A DNA stretch of 64,000 nt, taken from Martinezella rhizogenes. GTDB taxonomy: Bacteria > Pseudomonadota > Alphaproteobacteria > Rhizobiales > Rhizobiaceae. Positions 38,450 to 48,289 of this stretch are shown in pieces. Location: positions 744,001 through 808,000 of the forward strand of contig NZ_SGNY01000001.1 of the NCBI RefSeq assembly GCF_007002745.1, read 5' to 3'. How positions within the stretch are numbered: the stretch's first letter is position 1; each line of letters starts with the position of its first letter. The position numbers and the translations under genes were made by a program. The notes under the pieces were generated by a model. The model searched no databases. It was not told where the DNA came from and saw only the letters and a program-made list of their open reading frames with translations.

Positions 38450-39294
38450 TGAGCGTTACGAACAATCTCAAAGTCACCGCCGGCGATGGCGCCAGCAAGG
38501 TTTCCTTTTCCAATACCGAGCGTTTTTCGCTGATTGCCGGCCCCTGCCAGATGGAAAGCCGCGAACATGCCTTCATGATTGCCGGCGTGCTGAAGGAACT
38601 TTGCGACAGCCTGGGCATCGGTCTCGTTTACAAGTCTTCCTTCGACAAGGCGAACCGCACCTCGCTTTCCGGCAAGCGCGGCATCGGCCTTGACAGCGCG
38701 ATGCAGGTTTTCGCCGATTTGAAGAAGGAATACGGTTTTCCTGTCCTGACCGACATTCATACCGAGGAACAATGCGCCATCGTGTCCGAAGTGGTGGATG
38801 TGTTGCAGATTCCTGCCTTCCTCAGCCGCCAGACCGATCTTCTCGTCGCCGCTGCCAGGACCGGCCGCGTCATCAACGTCAAGAAGGGTCAGTTTCTGGC
38901 GCCGTGGGACATGAAGAACGTGCTGGCCAAGCTTAACGAAAGCGGCAACCCGAATGTGCTCCTGTGCGAGCGTGGCGCCTCCTTCGGTTACAACACGCTG
39001 GTCTCCGACATGCGCTCGCTGCCGATCATGGCTTCGCTTGGCGCGCCTGTTGTCTTCGACGCCACCCATTCGGTGCAGCAGCCGGGCGGGCAGGGCGGTT
39101 CCACCGGCGGCCAGCGCGAGTTCGTCGAGACGCTTTCGCGTGCGGCGGTGGCGGTCGGTGTCGCCGGCCTCTTCATCGAGACCCATGAGGACCCGGACAA
39201 TGCACCGTCTGACGGCCCCAACATGGTGCACCTGAAGGACATGCCGAAACTGCTGGAAAAGCTTCTGGCCTTCGACGCGATCACCAAAGCCTGA
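38446..39294 (+). CDS. kdsA: 3-deoxy-8-phosphooctulonate synthase
   Basis: 282 residues. KdsA condenses phosphoenolpyruvate and arabinose 5-phosphate to KDO-8-phosphate for the LPS inner core. [37 protein letters not shown] and [14 protein letters not shown] are conserved. The cysteine in AGPC (Cys34, or Cys33 if the second ATG is used) is the metal ligand of the metal-dependent class; E. coli KdsA has Asn there. Two ATGs are adjacent at 38446 and 38449. It is followed by a hairpin and eno. Confidence 0.96.
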   Translation: MMSVTNNLKVTAGDGASKVSFSNTERFSLIAGPCQMESREHAFMIAGVLKELCDSLGIGLVYKSSFDKANRTSLSGKRGIGLDSAMQVFADLKKEYGFPVLTDIHTEEQCAIVSEVVDVLQIPAFLSRQTDLLVAAARTGRVINVKKGQFLAPWDMKNVLAKLNESGNPNVLLCERGASFGYNTLVSDMRSLPIMASLGAPVVFDATHSVQQPGGQGGSTGGQREFVETLSRAAVAVGVAGLFIETHEDPDNAPSDGPNMVHLKDMPKLLEKLLAFDAITKA

Positions 39295-39330
39295 GGCAAT
39301 GCGTTTCGTTTGTGCCAATCGATTTTAAAT

Positions 39331-39358
39331 GGCGGGCGCTCCGTTTCTGCCGCCCGCC
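39331..39358 (+). terminator. Hairpin after kdsA
   Basis: An 8-bp GC stem (GGCGGGCG / CGCCCGCC) with a 12-nt loop, 37 bases past the kdsA stop. The downstream T-run is weak, so termination is not certain. Confidence 0.45.
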
Positions 39359-39368
39359 GTCATTGTAA

Positions 39369-40706
<1,338 letters not shown>

Positions 40707-40732
40707 TTCCGGCAGTATTGGTTTGTGATGCG

Positions 40733-40751
40733 GCCCGCCGCCTTGGCGGGC
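40733..40751 (+). terminator. First GCCCGCC hairpin after eno
   Basis: GCCCGCC / GGCGGGC with a 5-nt loop, 27 bases after the eno stop, followed by TCATTC without a T-run. The same stem recurs at 40926-40943 on the other side of a RIME element. Confidence 0.5.
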
Positions 40752-40777
40752 TCATTCAGAGGCGAGCGGTAGCATCC

Positions 40778-40899
40778 GCATTCCGTTACCCGGACCTGAT
40801 CCGGGGTCTAGCGCGATCAAGTCCTTGATCGCGAAAGACTCTCCCCACAGCGCAGACGCGCTGTGGCTGGATGCCGGATCAAATCCGGCATGACGAGGG
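40778..40899 (-). repeat. RIME-like rhizobial intergenic mosaic element, copy 2
   Basis: The reverse complement of this 122-bp stretch aligns along its length with 13921-14042 (CGTCATGCCGGA..., GATCAAGGACTTGATCGC, GACCCCGGATCA). It contains the same three palindromes. It lies between eno and the FtsB-like gene. Confidence 0.8.
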
Positions 40900-40925
40900 T
40901 TCTTTTGACGTCGCTGCCGTTCTTA

Positions 40926-40949
40926 GCCCGCCCTCCGGCGGGCTTTTTT
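40926..40949 (+). terminator. Rho-independent terminator downstream of eno
   Basis: GCCCGCC / GGCGGGC, 4-nt loop CTCC, followed by TTTTTT. A strong terminator placed after the RIME copy. Confidence 0.85.
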
Positions 40950-41050
40950 CATGCCCAATTGCCAATCGCGATTTAAGGTCAACGGATAGTTAAACAATCC
41001 GGCTTAGTCTCGAGACTCAAAGGTTATGCGTTTTAAGGCTTCTCTGCGGC

Positions 41051-41368
41051 ATGTGGACCAGACATCATAAAAAGAGACGATTCGGCCGTTTGATCGTTCC
41101 GGCCATCACGATCGCTTTTCTTTCCTATTTCGGCTATCATTCCATCCATGGCGACTTCGGCCTTCAGGCAACGGAGCGGCTGGAGCGGCAGCGTATTGCC
41201 AGAACAGCGGAGCTTGCAAAGCTGACGCAGGCGCGTGTAGCGCTGGAGCGGCAGGTGGAATTGCTGAGCGACGGCTCGCTGGAGCGGGACATGATTGATG
41301 AAATTTCCCGTTACCAGCTGAATATGTCCCGCACGGACGAAATTGTCATCATGAACACATATTTCTGA
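41051..41368 (+). CDS. FtsB/DivIC-like septum formation initiator protein
   Basis: 105 residues. A basic N-terminus (MWTRHHKKRRFGRL) is followed by one membrane helix (IVPAITIAFLSYFGYHSIHG) and a periplasmic coiled coil (ERLERQRIARTAELAKLTQA), ending ISRYQLNMSRTDEIVIM. This is the FtsB layout; FtsB joins FtsL and FtsQ in the divisome. Its position between eno and pdhA is common in proteobacteria, where ftsB often follows eno. Confidence 0.88.
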   Translation: MWTRHHKKRRFGRLIVPAITIAFLSYFGYHSIHGDFGLQATERLERQRIARTAELAKLTQARVALERQVELLSDGSLERDMIDEISRYQLNMSRTDEIVIMNTYF

Positions 41369-41387
41369 TTAACCGAAATCTGGTTAA
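41369..41387. promoter_or_regulatory. TTAACC-N7-GGTTAA palindrome upstream of pdhA
   Basis: TTAACCGAAATCTGGTTAA is a perfect 6-bp inverted repeat with 7-bp spacer, right after the ftsB-like stop and about 135 bp before pdhA. It may be an operator for the PDH operon; no regulator is known to me for it. A CtrA site (TTAA-N7-TTAA as a direct repeat) does not fit. Confidence 0.3.
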
Positions 41388-41521
41388 TTTAACATTTGTG
41401 ATTTATTCACAGCATCTTAGCGTGAATATGTGCCATGCGTTTAAAGCATTGCTGCATGGCATTTTCTTGCATATGGTACGCGCCAATCTATCCATTCAAA
41501 CGGCAACTCAGGGAGGGATGA

Positions 41522-42565
41522 ATGGCGCCGCGAAAACCAGCGACCGTATCCGGCCGCAAGACCACGGCAAAGGCTGCAACCGAATTCACCGGCAAGAACA
41601 GCCCGGACTTCTCGAAGGAAGACGAACTTCACGCCTATCGTGAAATGCTGCTCATCCGCCGTTTCGAGGAAAAGGCCGGCCAGCTCTATGGCATGGGCTT
41701 CATCGGTGGTTTCTGTCACCTCTACATTGGCCAGGAGGCCGTCGTGGTCGGCATGCAGATGTCGCAGAAGGAAGGTGATCAGGTCATCACCGCCTATCGT
41801 GACCATGGCCACATGCTGGCTCTCGGCATGAGCGCCCGTGGCGTCATGGCCGAGCTGACCGGCCGCAAGGGCGGCCTGTCGAAGGGCAAGGGCGGCTCCA
41901 TGCACATGTTCTCCAAGGAGAAACATTTCTATGGCGGCCACGGCATCGTCGGCGCACAGGTTTCGCTTGGAACCGGTCTTGCCTTCGCCAACCGTTATCG
42001 TGGCAACGACAATGTTTCCGTGACCTACTTCGGTGATGGCGCTGCCAACCAGGGCCAGGTCTATGAGAGCTTCAACATGGCTGCTCTCTGGAAACTGCCG
42101 ATCATCTATATCGTTGAAAACAACCGTTATGCGATGGGCACCTCGACCGCCCGCGCCACCGCACAGTCGAATTATTCGCTGCGCGGCCAGTCTTTCGGCA
42201 TTCCCGGCATCCAGGTGGATGGCATGGATGTGCGCGCCGTCAAGGCCGCCGCCGACCAGGCACTGGAATATTGCCGCTCCGGCAAGGGGCCGATCATTCT
42301 TGAAATGCTGACCTACCGTTACCGTGGTCACTCCATGTCCGACCCGGCGAAATACCGTTCCAAGGACGAAGTGCAGAAGATGCGCTCCGAACACGACCCG
42401 ATCGAGCAGGTCAAGGCACGGCTTCTGGAGCAGGGCTGGGCAAGCGAAGACGAACTCAAGGCCATCGACAAGGATGTCCGTGATATCGTCGCCGACAGCG
42501 CCGACTTTGCCCAGAACGACCCAGAGCCGGATGCGTCCGAGCTTTACACCGACATTCTGCTCTGA
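41522..42565 (+). CDS. pdhA: Pyruvate dehydrogenase E1 component, alpha subunit
   Basis: 347 residues. With PdhB it decarboxylates pyruvate using thiamine diphosphate. The ThDP motif is [20 protein letters not shown], ending near [34 protein letters not shown] carries the conserved phosphoregion-like loop. The first 30 residues are a basic, low-complexity extension. GAGGGATGA: the SD AGGGAGGG precedes the ATG by a few bases. First gene of the PDH operon. Confidence 0.97.
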   Translation: MAPRKPATVSGRKTTAKAATEFTGKNSPDFSKEDELHAYREMLLIRRFEEKAGQLYGMGFIGGFCHLYIGQEAVVVGMQMSQKEGDQVITAYRDHGHMLALGMSARGVMAELTGRKGGLSKGKGGSMHMFSKEKHFYGGHGIVGAQVSLGTGLAFANRYRGNDNVSVTYFGDGAANQGQVYESFNMAALWKLPIIYIVENNRYAMGTSTARATAQSNYSLRGQSFGIPGIQVDGMDVRAVKAAADQALEYCRSGKGPIILEMLTYRYRGHSMSDPAKYRSKDEVQKMRSEHDPIEQVKARLLEQGWASEDELKAIDKDVRDIVADSADFAQNDPEPDASELYTDILL

Positions 42566-42582
42566 TCGGGAAAGGGAACCCC

Positions 42583-44004
42583 ATGCCAGTAGAAATTCTT
42601 ATGCCCGCCCTTTCCCCGACCATGGAGGAAGGCACGCTTTCCAAATGGCTTAAAAAGGAAGGCGACAAGGTCACATCAGGCGACGTGATTGCCGAAATCG
42701 AGACCGACAAGGCGACCATGGAAGTGGAAGCCGTGGATGAAGGTATCATCGGCAAGTTGCTGATTGATGCCGGCACCGAAGGCGTCAAGGTCAACACGGC
42801 GATTGCCGTACTCCTTCAGGAAGGCGAAAGCGCCGACGACATCTCTTCTTCCGCCAAGAAGGAAGAGCCGAAGGCTGAAGCCGCAAATTCCGGTTCTGAT
42901 GCCGCCGGCGGCAAGACCCGGGAAGCTGCTGAAGAGCCGAGCGCTGCCAAGGAAGCCGCCAAGGTTCCGGCAGCCCCGAAGATCGATGTCGCAGCCGATC
43001 CGGATATCCCGGAAGGTACGGAAATGGTGATGACGACGGTGCGTGAAGCACTGCGCGACGCCATGGCCGAAGAGATGCGCGCCGACGAAAAGGTTTTCGT
43101 CATGGGTGAAGAAGTCGCCGAATATCAGGGCGCCTACAAGATCACCCAGGGCCTGCTGCAGGAATTCGGTGAGCGCCGCGTCATCGACACCCCGATCACC
43201 GAGCATGGTTTTGCCGGTATCGGCGTCGGCGCTGCGATGACGGGCCTGCGACCCATCGTCGAATTCATGACCTTCAACTTCGCCATGCAGGCGATCGACC
43301 AGATCGTCAACTCGGCGGCCAAGACGCTTTATATGTCGGGTGGCCAGATGGGCGCGCCGATGGTGTTCCGTGGTCCGTCCGGTGCTGCTGCCCGCGTTGG
43401 CGCGCAGCATTCGCAATGTTACGCCGCATGGTACAGCCATATTCCGGGCCTCAAGGTCGTCATGCCCTACACGGCAGCCGACGCCAAGGGCCTGCTGAAA
43501 GCAGCTATCCGCGATCCGAACCCGGTCATTTTCCTGGAAAATGAAATTCTCTACGGTCAGAGCTTCGAAGTGCCGAAGCTCGATGATTTCGTGCTGCCGA
43601 TCGGCAAGGCGCGCATTCACCGCAAGGGCAAGGATGCGACCATCGTTTCCTTCGGCATCGGCATGACCTATGCGATCAAGGCGGTTGCGGAACTCGAAAA
43701 GCTCGGCATCGATGTCGAACTGATCGACCTGCGCACCATCCGTCCGATGGATCTGCCCACGGTCATCGAATCGGTCAAGAAGACCGGCCGTCTGGTCACG
43801 GTGGAAGAAGGCTTCCCGCAGTCATCGGTCGGTGACTTCATTGCCAACCAGGTCATGCGCGCCGCTTTCGATTATCTCGATGCGCCAATCCTGACGATTG
43901 CCGGCAAGGACGTTCCGATGCCTTACGCGGCAAACCTCGAAAAGCTGGCTCTGCCCAACGTCGATGAAGTTGTTCAGGCCGTCAAAACCGTCTGCTACAA
44001 ATAA
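42583..44004 (+). CDS. pdhB: Pyruvate dehydrogenase E1 component, beta subunit, with N-terminal lipoyl domain
   Basis: 473 residues. Residues 1-80 are a lipoyl domain ([20 protein letters not shown] and [17 protein letters not shown] with the lipoylated Lys). An Ala/Glu/Lys-rich linker (about 85-140) leads to the E1-beta catalytic region ([40 protein letters not shown]). The fusion of a lipoyl domain to E1-beta is known in alphaproteobacterial PDH. It lies 17 bases after pdhA. Confidence 0.97.
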   Translation: MPVEILMPALSPTMEEGTLSKWLKKEGDKVTSGDVIAEIETDKATMEVEAVDEGIIGKLLIDAGTEGVKVNTAIAVLLQEGESADDISSSAKKEEPKAEAANSGSDAAGGKTREAAEEPSAAKEAAKVPAAPKIDVAADPDIPEGTEMVMTTVREALRDAMAEEMRADEKVFVMGEEVAEYQGAYKITQGLLQEFGERRVIDTPITEHGFAGIGVGAAMTGLRPIVEFMTFNFAMQAIDQIVNSAAKTLYMSGGQMGAPMVFRGPSGAAARVGAQHSQCYAAWYSHIPGLKVVMPYTAADAKGLLKAAIRDPNPVIFLENEILYGQSFEVPKLDDFVLPIGKARIHRKGKDATIVSFGIGMTYAIKAVAELEKLGIDVELIDLRTIRPMDLPTVIESVKKTGRLVTVEEGFPQSSVGDFIANQVMRAAFDYLDAPILTIAGKDVPMPYAANLEKLALPNVDEVVQAVKTVCYK

Positions 44005-44016
44005 GGGGAGATGATT

Positions 44017-44304
44017 TTGAGTGTCATAAAACAAATCCTCCCGGCAACCGAAAATTGGTACCGTGTTTTAGGTACCAAAGACGCGCCTTTGTTCGAGCGG
44101 GTAATCTTCTGGGCCGTCGTCAACGACGGTGATGGCGATGTTGTCGCCGGTGTTCCGCGTGAGGATATCGGCGTTATCGGTGCAGTCGGCGAATGGCTCG
44201 TCGACGTTGCCGGATACATCGAGATTACACCGTCACAGGTGGATTGGCTCATGGAACATCCTGAAGACCTGGAAGATTTTAATCTCGTTTGGGGGGAGGC
44301 CTAG
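44017..44304 (+). CDS. DUF5076 domain-containing small protein in the pdh operon
   Basis: About 95 residues, acidic, no membrane segment. It matches a small uncharacterised alphaproteobacterial family (DUF5076) usually found between pdhB and pdhC. Visible features: FERVIFWAVVNDGDGDVVAG and SQVDWLMEHPEDLEDFNLVW. An ATG at 44011 immediately abuts AGGGGAG, so the TTG at 44017 (6 bases from it) is the better-spaced start. pdhC begins 2 bases after its stop. A role in assembly or regulation of PDH is inference from position only. Confidence 0.75.
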   Translation: MSVIKQILPATENWYRVLGTKDAPLFERVIFWAVVNDGDGDVVAGVPREDIGVIGAVGEWLVDVAGYIEITPSQVDWLMEHPEDLEDFNLVWGEA

Positions 44305-44306
44305 TC

Positions 44307-45677
44307 ATGCCTATCAACATCACCATGCCTGCCCTTTCTCCCACCATGGAAGAGGGCAATCTGGCCAAGTGGCTGGTCAAGGAAGGCGACAAGGTCGCAC
44401 CCGGTGACGTGATCGCCGAGATCGAGACCGACAAGGCGACCATGGAAGTGGAAGCCGTGGACGAAGGCACGGTTGCCAAGCTGGTTGTTCCGGCCGGCAC
44501 CGAAGCCGTCAAGGTCAACGCCCTGATCGCCATCCTCGCCGCCGAAGGCGAGGACGTGGCCGAGGCGGCAAAGGGCGGCGATGCCGCTCCTGCCAAGGCG
44601 GAAGCAAAGGCCGAAGCACCGAAGCAGGAAGCCGTTAAGGCCGAAGCGCCGAAGGAAGAAGCAGTACCTGCCAAGGCTGAAAAGCCGGCCGCCGATCAGG
44701 CGCCCGCGTCCTCCACGCCGGCGCCGGTTGCAAAGTCCGGTGAGCGTATCTTTGCTTCGCCGCTTGCTCGCCGTCTCGCCAAGGAAGCCGGTCTCGACCT
44801 CTCGGCCGTCTCCGGTTCCGGCCCGCATGGCCGCATCATCAAGACCGACGTGGAAAAGGCTGCCGCTTCCGGCGGTGCAAAGGCTGCTCCGGCCGCCGCG
44901 GCATCCGCAGGCACACGGGCTCCGGCCCTTGCCAAGGGTCAGTCGGACGAAGCGGTTCTCAAGCTGTTCGAACAGGGCTCCTACGAGCTTGTGCCGCATG
45001 ACGGCATGCGCAAGGTCATCGCCAAGCGTCTGGTCGAATCCAAGCAGACGGTTCCGCACTTCTACGTCTCCGTGGATTGCGAACTGGATACGCTTCTGGC
45101 GCTCCGCGCCCAGCTTAACGCGGCTGCCCCCGAAAAGGACGGCAAGCCCGCCTACAAGCTGTCGGTCAACGACATGGTCATCAAGGCGCTGGCTCTTTCG
45201 CTGCGTGATGTACCTGACGCCAACGTCTCCTGGACGGAAAGCGCCATGGTCAAGCACAAGCATTCGGATGTCGGCGTTGCCGTTTCCATTCCGGGTGGCC
45301 TGATCACGCCGATCATCCGCAAGGCGGAAGAAAAGTCGCTCTCCACCATCTCCAACGAGATGAAGGACTACGGCAAGCGCGCGAAAGAGCGCAAGCTGAA
45401 GCCCGAGGAGTATCAGGGCGGCACGACCGCCGTGTCCAATATGGGCATGATGGGCGTCAAGAGCTTCTCTGCCGTTATCAACCCGCCGCATGCCACCATT
45501 CTGGCGGTCGGCGCGGGCGAACAGCGGGCAGTCGTGAAGAACGGCGAGATCAAGATCGCCAACGTCATGACGGTCACGCTTTCCACCGACCACCGCTGCG
45601 TCGATGGCGCGCTCGGAGCCGAGCTGATCGGCGCCTTCAAGCGCTACATCGAAAACCCGATGGGCATGCTGGTTTGA
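44307..45677 (+). CDS. pdhC: Dihydrolipoyllysine acetyltransferase (PDH E2)
   Basis: 456 residues from ATG 44307. A lipoyl domain ([20 protein letters not shown], Lys in ETDKATME) is followed by an Ala/Pro/Lys linker, the peripheral subunit-binding domain (ASPLARRLAKEAGLDLSAVS GSGPHGRI) and the catalytic core ending TDHRCVDGALGAELIGAF with the His/Asp pair. E2 forms the PDH core and passes acetyl to CoA. The first 60 residues are nearly the same as those of PdhB, pointing to domain duplication. Confidence 0.97.
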   Translation: MPINITMPALSPTMEEGNLAKWLVKEGDKVAPGDVIAEIETDKATMEVEAVDEGTVAKLVVPAGTEAVKVNALIAILAAEGEDVAEAAKGGDAAPAKAEAKAEAPKQEAVKAEAPKEEAVPAKAEKPAADQAPASSTPAPVAKSGERIFASPLARRLAKEAGLDLSAVSGSGPHGRIIKTDVEKAAASGGAKAAPAAAASAGTRAPALAKGQSDEAVLKLFEQGSYELVPHDGMRKVIAKRLVESKQTVPHFYVSVDCELDTLLALRAQLNAAAPEKDGKPAYKLSVNDMVIKALALSLRDVPDANVSWTESAMVKHKHSDVGVAVSIPGGLITPIIRKAEEKSLSTISNEMKDYGKRAKERKLKPEEYQGGTTAVSNMGMMGVKSFSAVINPPHATILAVGAGEQRAVVKNGEIKIANVMTVTLSTDHRCVDGALGAELIGAFKRYIENPMGMLV

Positions 45678-45689
45678 TCGGAGAGTAAC

Positions 45690-46334
45690 ATGGTGAAGTC
45701 GGTCCTCTGCTTTGGCGATTCCCTGACCTGGGGATCAAATGCGGAAACGGGTGGCCGGCACAGCCATGACGATCTTTGGCCGAGCGTCCTGCAAAAGGCG
45801 CTCGGGCCTGAGGTGCATGTGATCCATGAAGGTCTGGGTGGCCGTACCACCGCCTATGACGACCACACCGCCGATTGCGACCGCAATGGCGCGAGATTAC
45901 TGCCGACGCTGCTGCACAGCCATGCGCCGCTTGATCTCGTCATCATCATGCTCGGCACCAACGACCTGAAGCCGGCGATCCATGGTTCGGCCATTGTCGC
46001 CATGAAGGGTGTGGAGCGGCTGGTGAAACTCACGCGCAACCACGTCTGGCAGGTGCCGGACTGGGAAGCGCCTCACGTTCTGATCGTCGCGCCGCCGCAA
46101 TTATGCGAAACGGCCAATCCGTTCATGGGCGCGATCTTTCGCGATGCTATCGATGAATCGGCGATGCTGGCTTCCGTCTACAGGGACCTTGCCGACGAAC
46201 TCGATTGCGGCTTTTTCGATGCCGGGTCGGTTGCCCGCACGACGCCGGTGGATGGCGTTCATCTCGATGCTGAAAACACGCGGGCCATCGGCCGTGGGCT
46301 GGAGCCCGTCGTCCGTATGATGCTCGGACTTTGA
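45690..46334 (+). CDS. SGNH/GDSL-family hydrolase (arylesterase-like)
   Basis: 214 residues. The SGNH blocks are clear: block I CFGDSLTWGSN with Ser11, block II glycine GLGGRTT, block III LGTNDLK with the oxyanion Asn, and block V DGVHLDAEN with the catalytic Asp/His. Related proteins include arylesterases and acyltransferases of Agrobacterium type. No signal peptide. It lies 12 bases after pdhC, in the PDH operon before lpdA; why an esterase sits here is unknown. Confidence 0.9.
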   Translation: MVKSVLCFGDSLTWGSNAETGGRHSHDDLWPSVLQKALGPEVHVIHEGLGGRTTAYDDHTADCDRNGARLLPTLLHSHAPLDLVIIMLGTNDLKPAIHGSAIVAMKGVERLVKLTRNHVWQVPDWEAPHVLIVAPPQLCETANPFMGAIFRDAIDESAMLASVYRDLADELDCGFFDAGSVARTTPVDGVHLDAENTRAIGRGLEPVVRMMLGL

Positions 46335-46394
46335 CAATAATTCCGTTTCGGAACGGCGTGCCGTCATCCGAATTAAGACAAGGCAGGATTTCCA

Positions 46395-47840
46395 ATGGCT
46401 CAATCTTATGACGTCATCATCATCGGTTCGGGACCGGGCGGTTATATTGCCGCGATCCGCGCCGCCCAGCTCGGCATGAAGGTCGCCGTTGTCGAGCGCG
46501 AGCACCTTGCCGGCATCTGCTCCAACTGGGGCTGCATTCCCACCAAGGCTCTGCTGCGTACCGCCGATGTCATGCACACCGCCACCCACGCCAAGGATTA
46601 TGGCCTGACGCTGGAAGGTTCGATCAAGCCGGACGTGAAGGCAATCGTCGCCCGCTCGCGCGGCATCGCCGCTCGCATGAACAATGGCGTCGGTTTCCTG
46701 TTCAAGAAGAACAAGGTCGATATCATCTGGGGTGAAGCCAAGATCACCAAGCCGGGTGAAATCGTCGTTGGCAAGTCCACCAAGCCGGTGGTTCAGCCGC
46801 AGGGTCCGGTTCCGAAGAACACGCAGGGCGAGGGCACTTACACTGCCAAGCACATCATCGTCGCCACAGGCGCCCGCCCGCGCGCGCTGCCCGGCATCGA
46901 GCCGGATGGCAAGCTGATCTGGACTTATTTCGAGGCGATGAAGCCGGAAGAGCTGCCGAAGTCGCTGCTCGTCATGGGTTCGGGCGCCATCGGCATCGAA
47001 TTCGCCAGCTTCTACCGCACCATGGGCGTTGACGTCACCGTCGTCGAAATCATGAGCCAGGTCATGCCGGTCGAAGATGCGGAAATCTCCGCCTTCGCCA
47101 AGAAGCAGCTGGAAAAGCAGGGTATCAAGATTCATCTGGAAACCAAGGTTTCCAAGGTCGAGAAGGCTGCAAACTCCGTCACTGCGACGCTGGAGAAGAA
47201 GGACGGTTCTTCCGAGAAGATCACCGCCGACCGGATGATTTCCGCCGTTGGCGTCGTGGCGAATGTCGAAGGCATCGGCCTTGAGGCCGTTGGCGTGAAG
47301 ACCGATCGCGGCTTCATCGTCATCGACGGTTACGGCAAGACCAACGTGCCTGGCATCTACGCCATCGGCGATGTCGCCGGCCCGCCGCTGCTCGCCCACA
47401 AGGCCGAACATGAGGCCGTCATCTGCGTCGAAAAGATTGCCGGTCTGCCGAATGTCCACCCGATGGACAAGCTCAAGATCCCCGGCTGCACCTATTGCAA
47501 CCCACAGGTCGCCTCTGTCGGCCTCACCGAAGCCAAGGCCAAGGAACAGGGCCGTGACATCCGCGTCGGCCGCTTCTCCTTTGCGGCAAACGGCAAGGCC
47601 GTTGCGCTTGGCGAGGACCAGGGCATGGTCAAGACCATCTTCGACAAGAAGACCGGTGAGCTGCTTGGCGCGCATATGGTGGGTGCGGAAGTCACTGAAC
47701 TCATTCAGGGCTTCGTCGTCGCCATGAATCTCGAGACGACCGAGGAAGATTTGATGCACACGATCTTCCCGCATCCGACCATTTCGGAATCGATGAAGGA
47801 AAGCGTGCTCGACGCCTATGGGCGTGTGCTGAACGCATAA
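46395..47840 (+). CDS. lpdA: Dihydrolipoyl dehydrogenase (PDH E3)
   Basis: 481 residues. FAD-binding GSGPGGYIAAIRAAQLG, redox disulfide GICSNWGCIPTK (C-x4-C), NAD-binding MGSGAIGIEFASFYRTMG and the C-terminal dimer interface HTIFPHPTISESMKE with the active-site histidine-glutamate pair. It reoxidises dihydrolipoamide on E2. It ends the pdh gene series; a hairpin follows. Confidence 0.97.
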   Translation: MAQSYDVIIIGSGPGGYIAAIRAAQLGMKVAVVEREHLAGICSNWGCIPTKALLRTADVMHTATHAKDYGLTLEGSIKPDVKAIVARSRGIAARMNNGVGFLFKKNKVDIIWGEAKITKPGEIVVGKSTKPVVQPQGPVPKNTQGEGTYTAKHIIVATGARPRALPGIEPDGKLIWTYFEAMKPEELPKSLLVMGSGAIGIEFASFYRTMGVDVTVVEIMSQVMPVEDAEISAFAKKQLEKQGIKIHLETKVSKVEKAANSVTATLEKKDGSSEKITADRMISAVGVVANVEGIGLEAVGVKTDRGFIVIDGYGKTNVPGIYAIGDVAGPPLLAHKAEHEAVICVEKIAGLPNVHPMDKLKIPGCTYCNPQVASVGLTEAKAKEQGRDIRVGRFSFAANGKAVALGEDQGMVKTIFDKKTGELLGAHMVGAEVTELIQGFVVAMNLETTEEDLMHTIFPHPTISESMKESVLDAYGRVLNA

Positions 47841-47853
47841 GTGCCGCGTGATG

Positions 47854-47878
47854 CCCGGCATTGTCTAACCTTGCCGGG
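47854..47878 (+). terminator. Hairpin after lpdA
   Basis: CCCGGCA / TGCCGGG stem with an 11-nt loop starting 13 bases after the lpdA stop. No strong T-run. Confidence 0.45.
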
Positions 47879-47936
47879 TGTCCCATATGTCTCAACGCCG
47901 GTTCCTCAAGGGAACTGTTCTTCAGGGAGCGTGGGA

Positions 47937-48185
47937 ATGGAAAGTGTAGGCTGGATTGCAGCAATCATCATCGGCGGTCTCGCCGGCTGGCTTGCGGGCA
48001 AGCTCATGGACATGCGCTTCGGCATCTTCATGAACATCATTCTCGGCATTGTCGGCTCGGTTGTCGCCGTCGCCGTCCTTCGCACTCTTGATGTCTTCGT
48101 GCAGGACAGCAGGCTCGGTTATTTCGTCACGTCTTTCCTCGGTGCCAGCCTTTTGTTGTTCCTGGCAAAGCTGGTACGGCGCTGA
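47937..48185 (+). CDS. GlsB/YeaQ/YmgE-family small membrane protein
   Basis: 82 residues with three hydrophobic segments: GWIAAIIIGGLAGWLAGKLM, FMNIILGIVGSVVAVAVLR and YFVTSFLGASLLLFLAKLVR. This is the 'transglycosylase-associated' stress-membrane family. GGGAG (AGGGAGCGTGGGA) precedes ATG 47937. The frame is open upstream to 47841 with no support. Function is unknown; it sits between lpdA and lipA. Confidence 0.85.
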   Translation: MESVGWIAAIIIGGLAGWLAGKLMDMRFGIFMNIILGIVGSVVAVAVLRTLDVFVQDSRLGYFVTSFLGASLLLFLAKLVRR

Positions 48186-48289
48186 AAATGCTTCGTGACC
48201 GGAAGGGGCTTACGCTTTTTCTGGAATTGTTCTAAAGCATCCGGCCAACAGGTGTTTAGATCGCCACAGGCGATGGAAGCAGGTTTTAA

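Noticed and set aside
46101-47861. 586-codon open frame antisense to lpdA
   Set aside because: Shadow of lpdA and the SGNH gene; composition rich in His/Asp/Gly/Arg with no domain.
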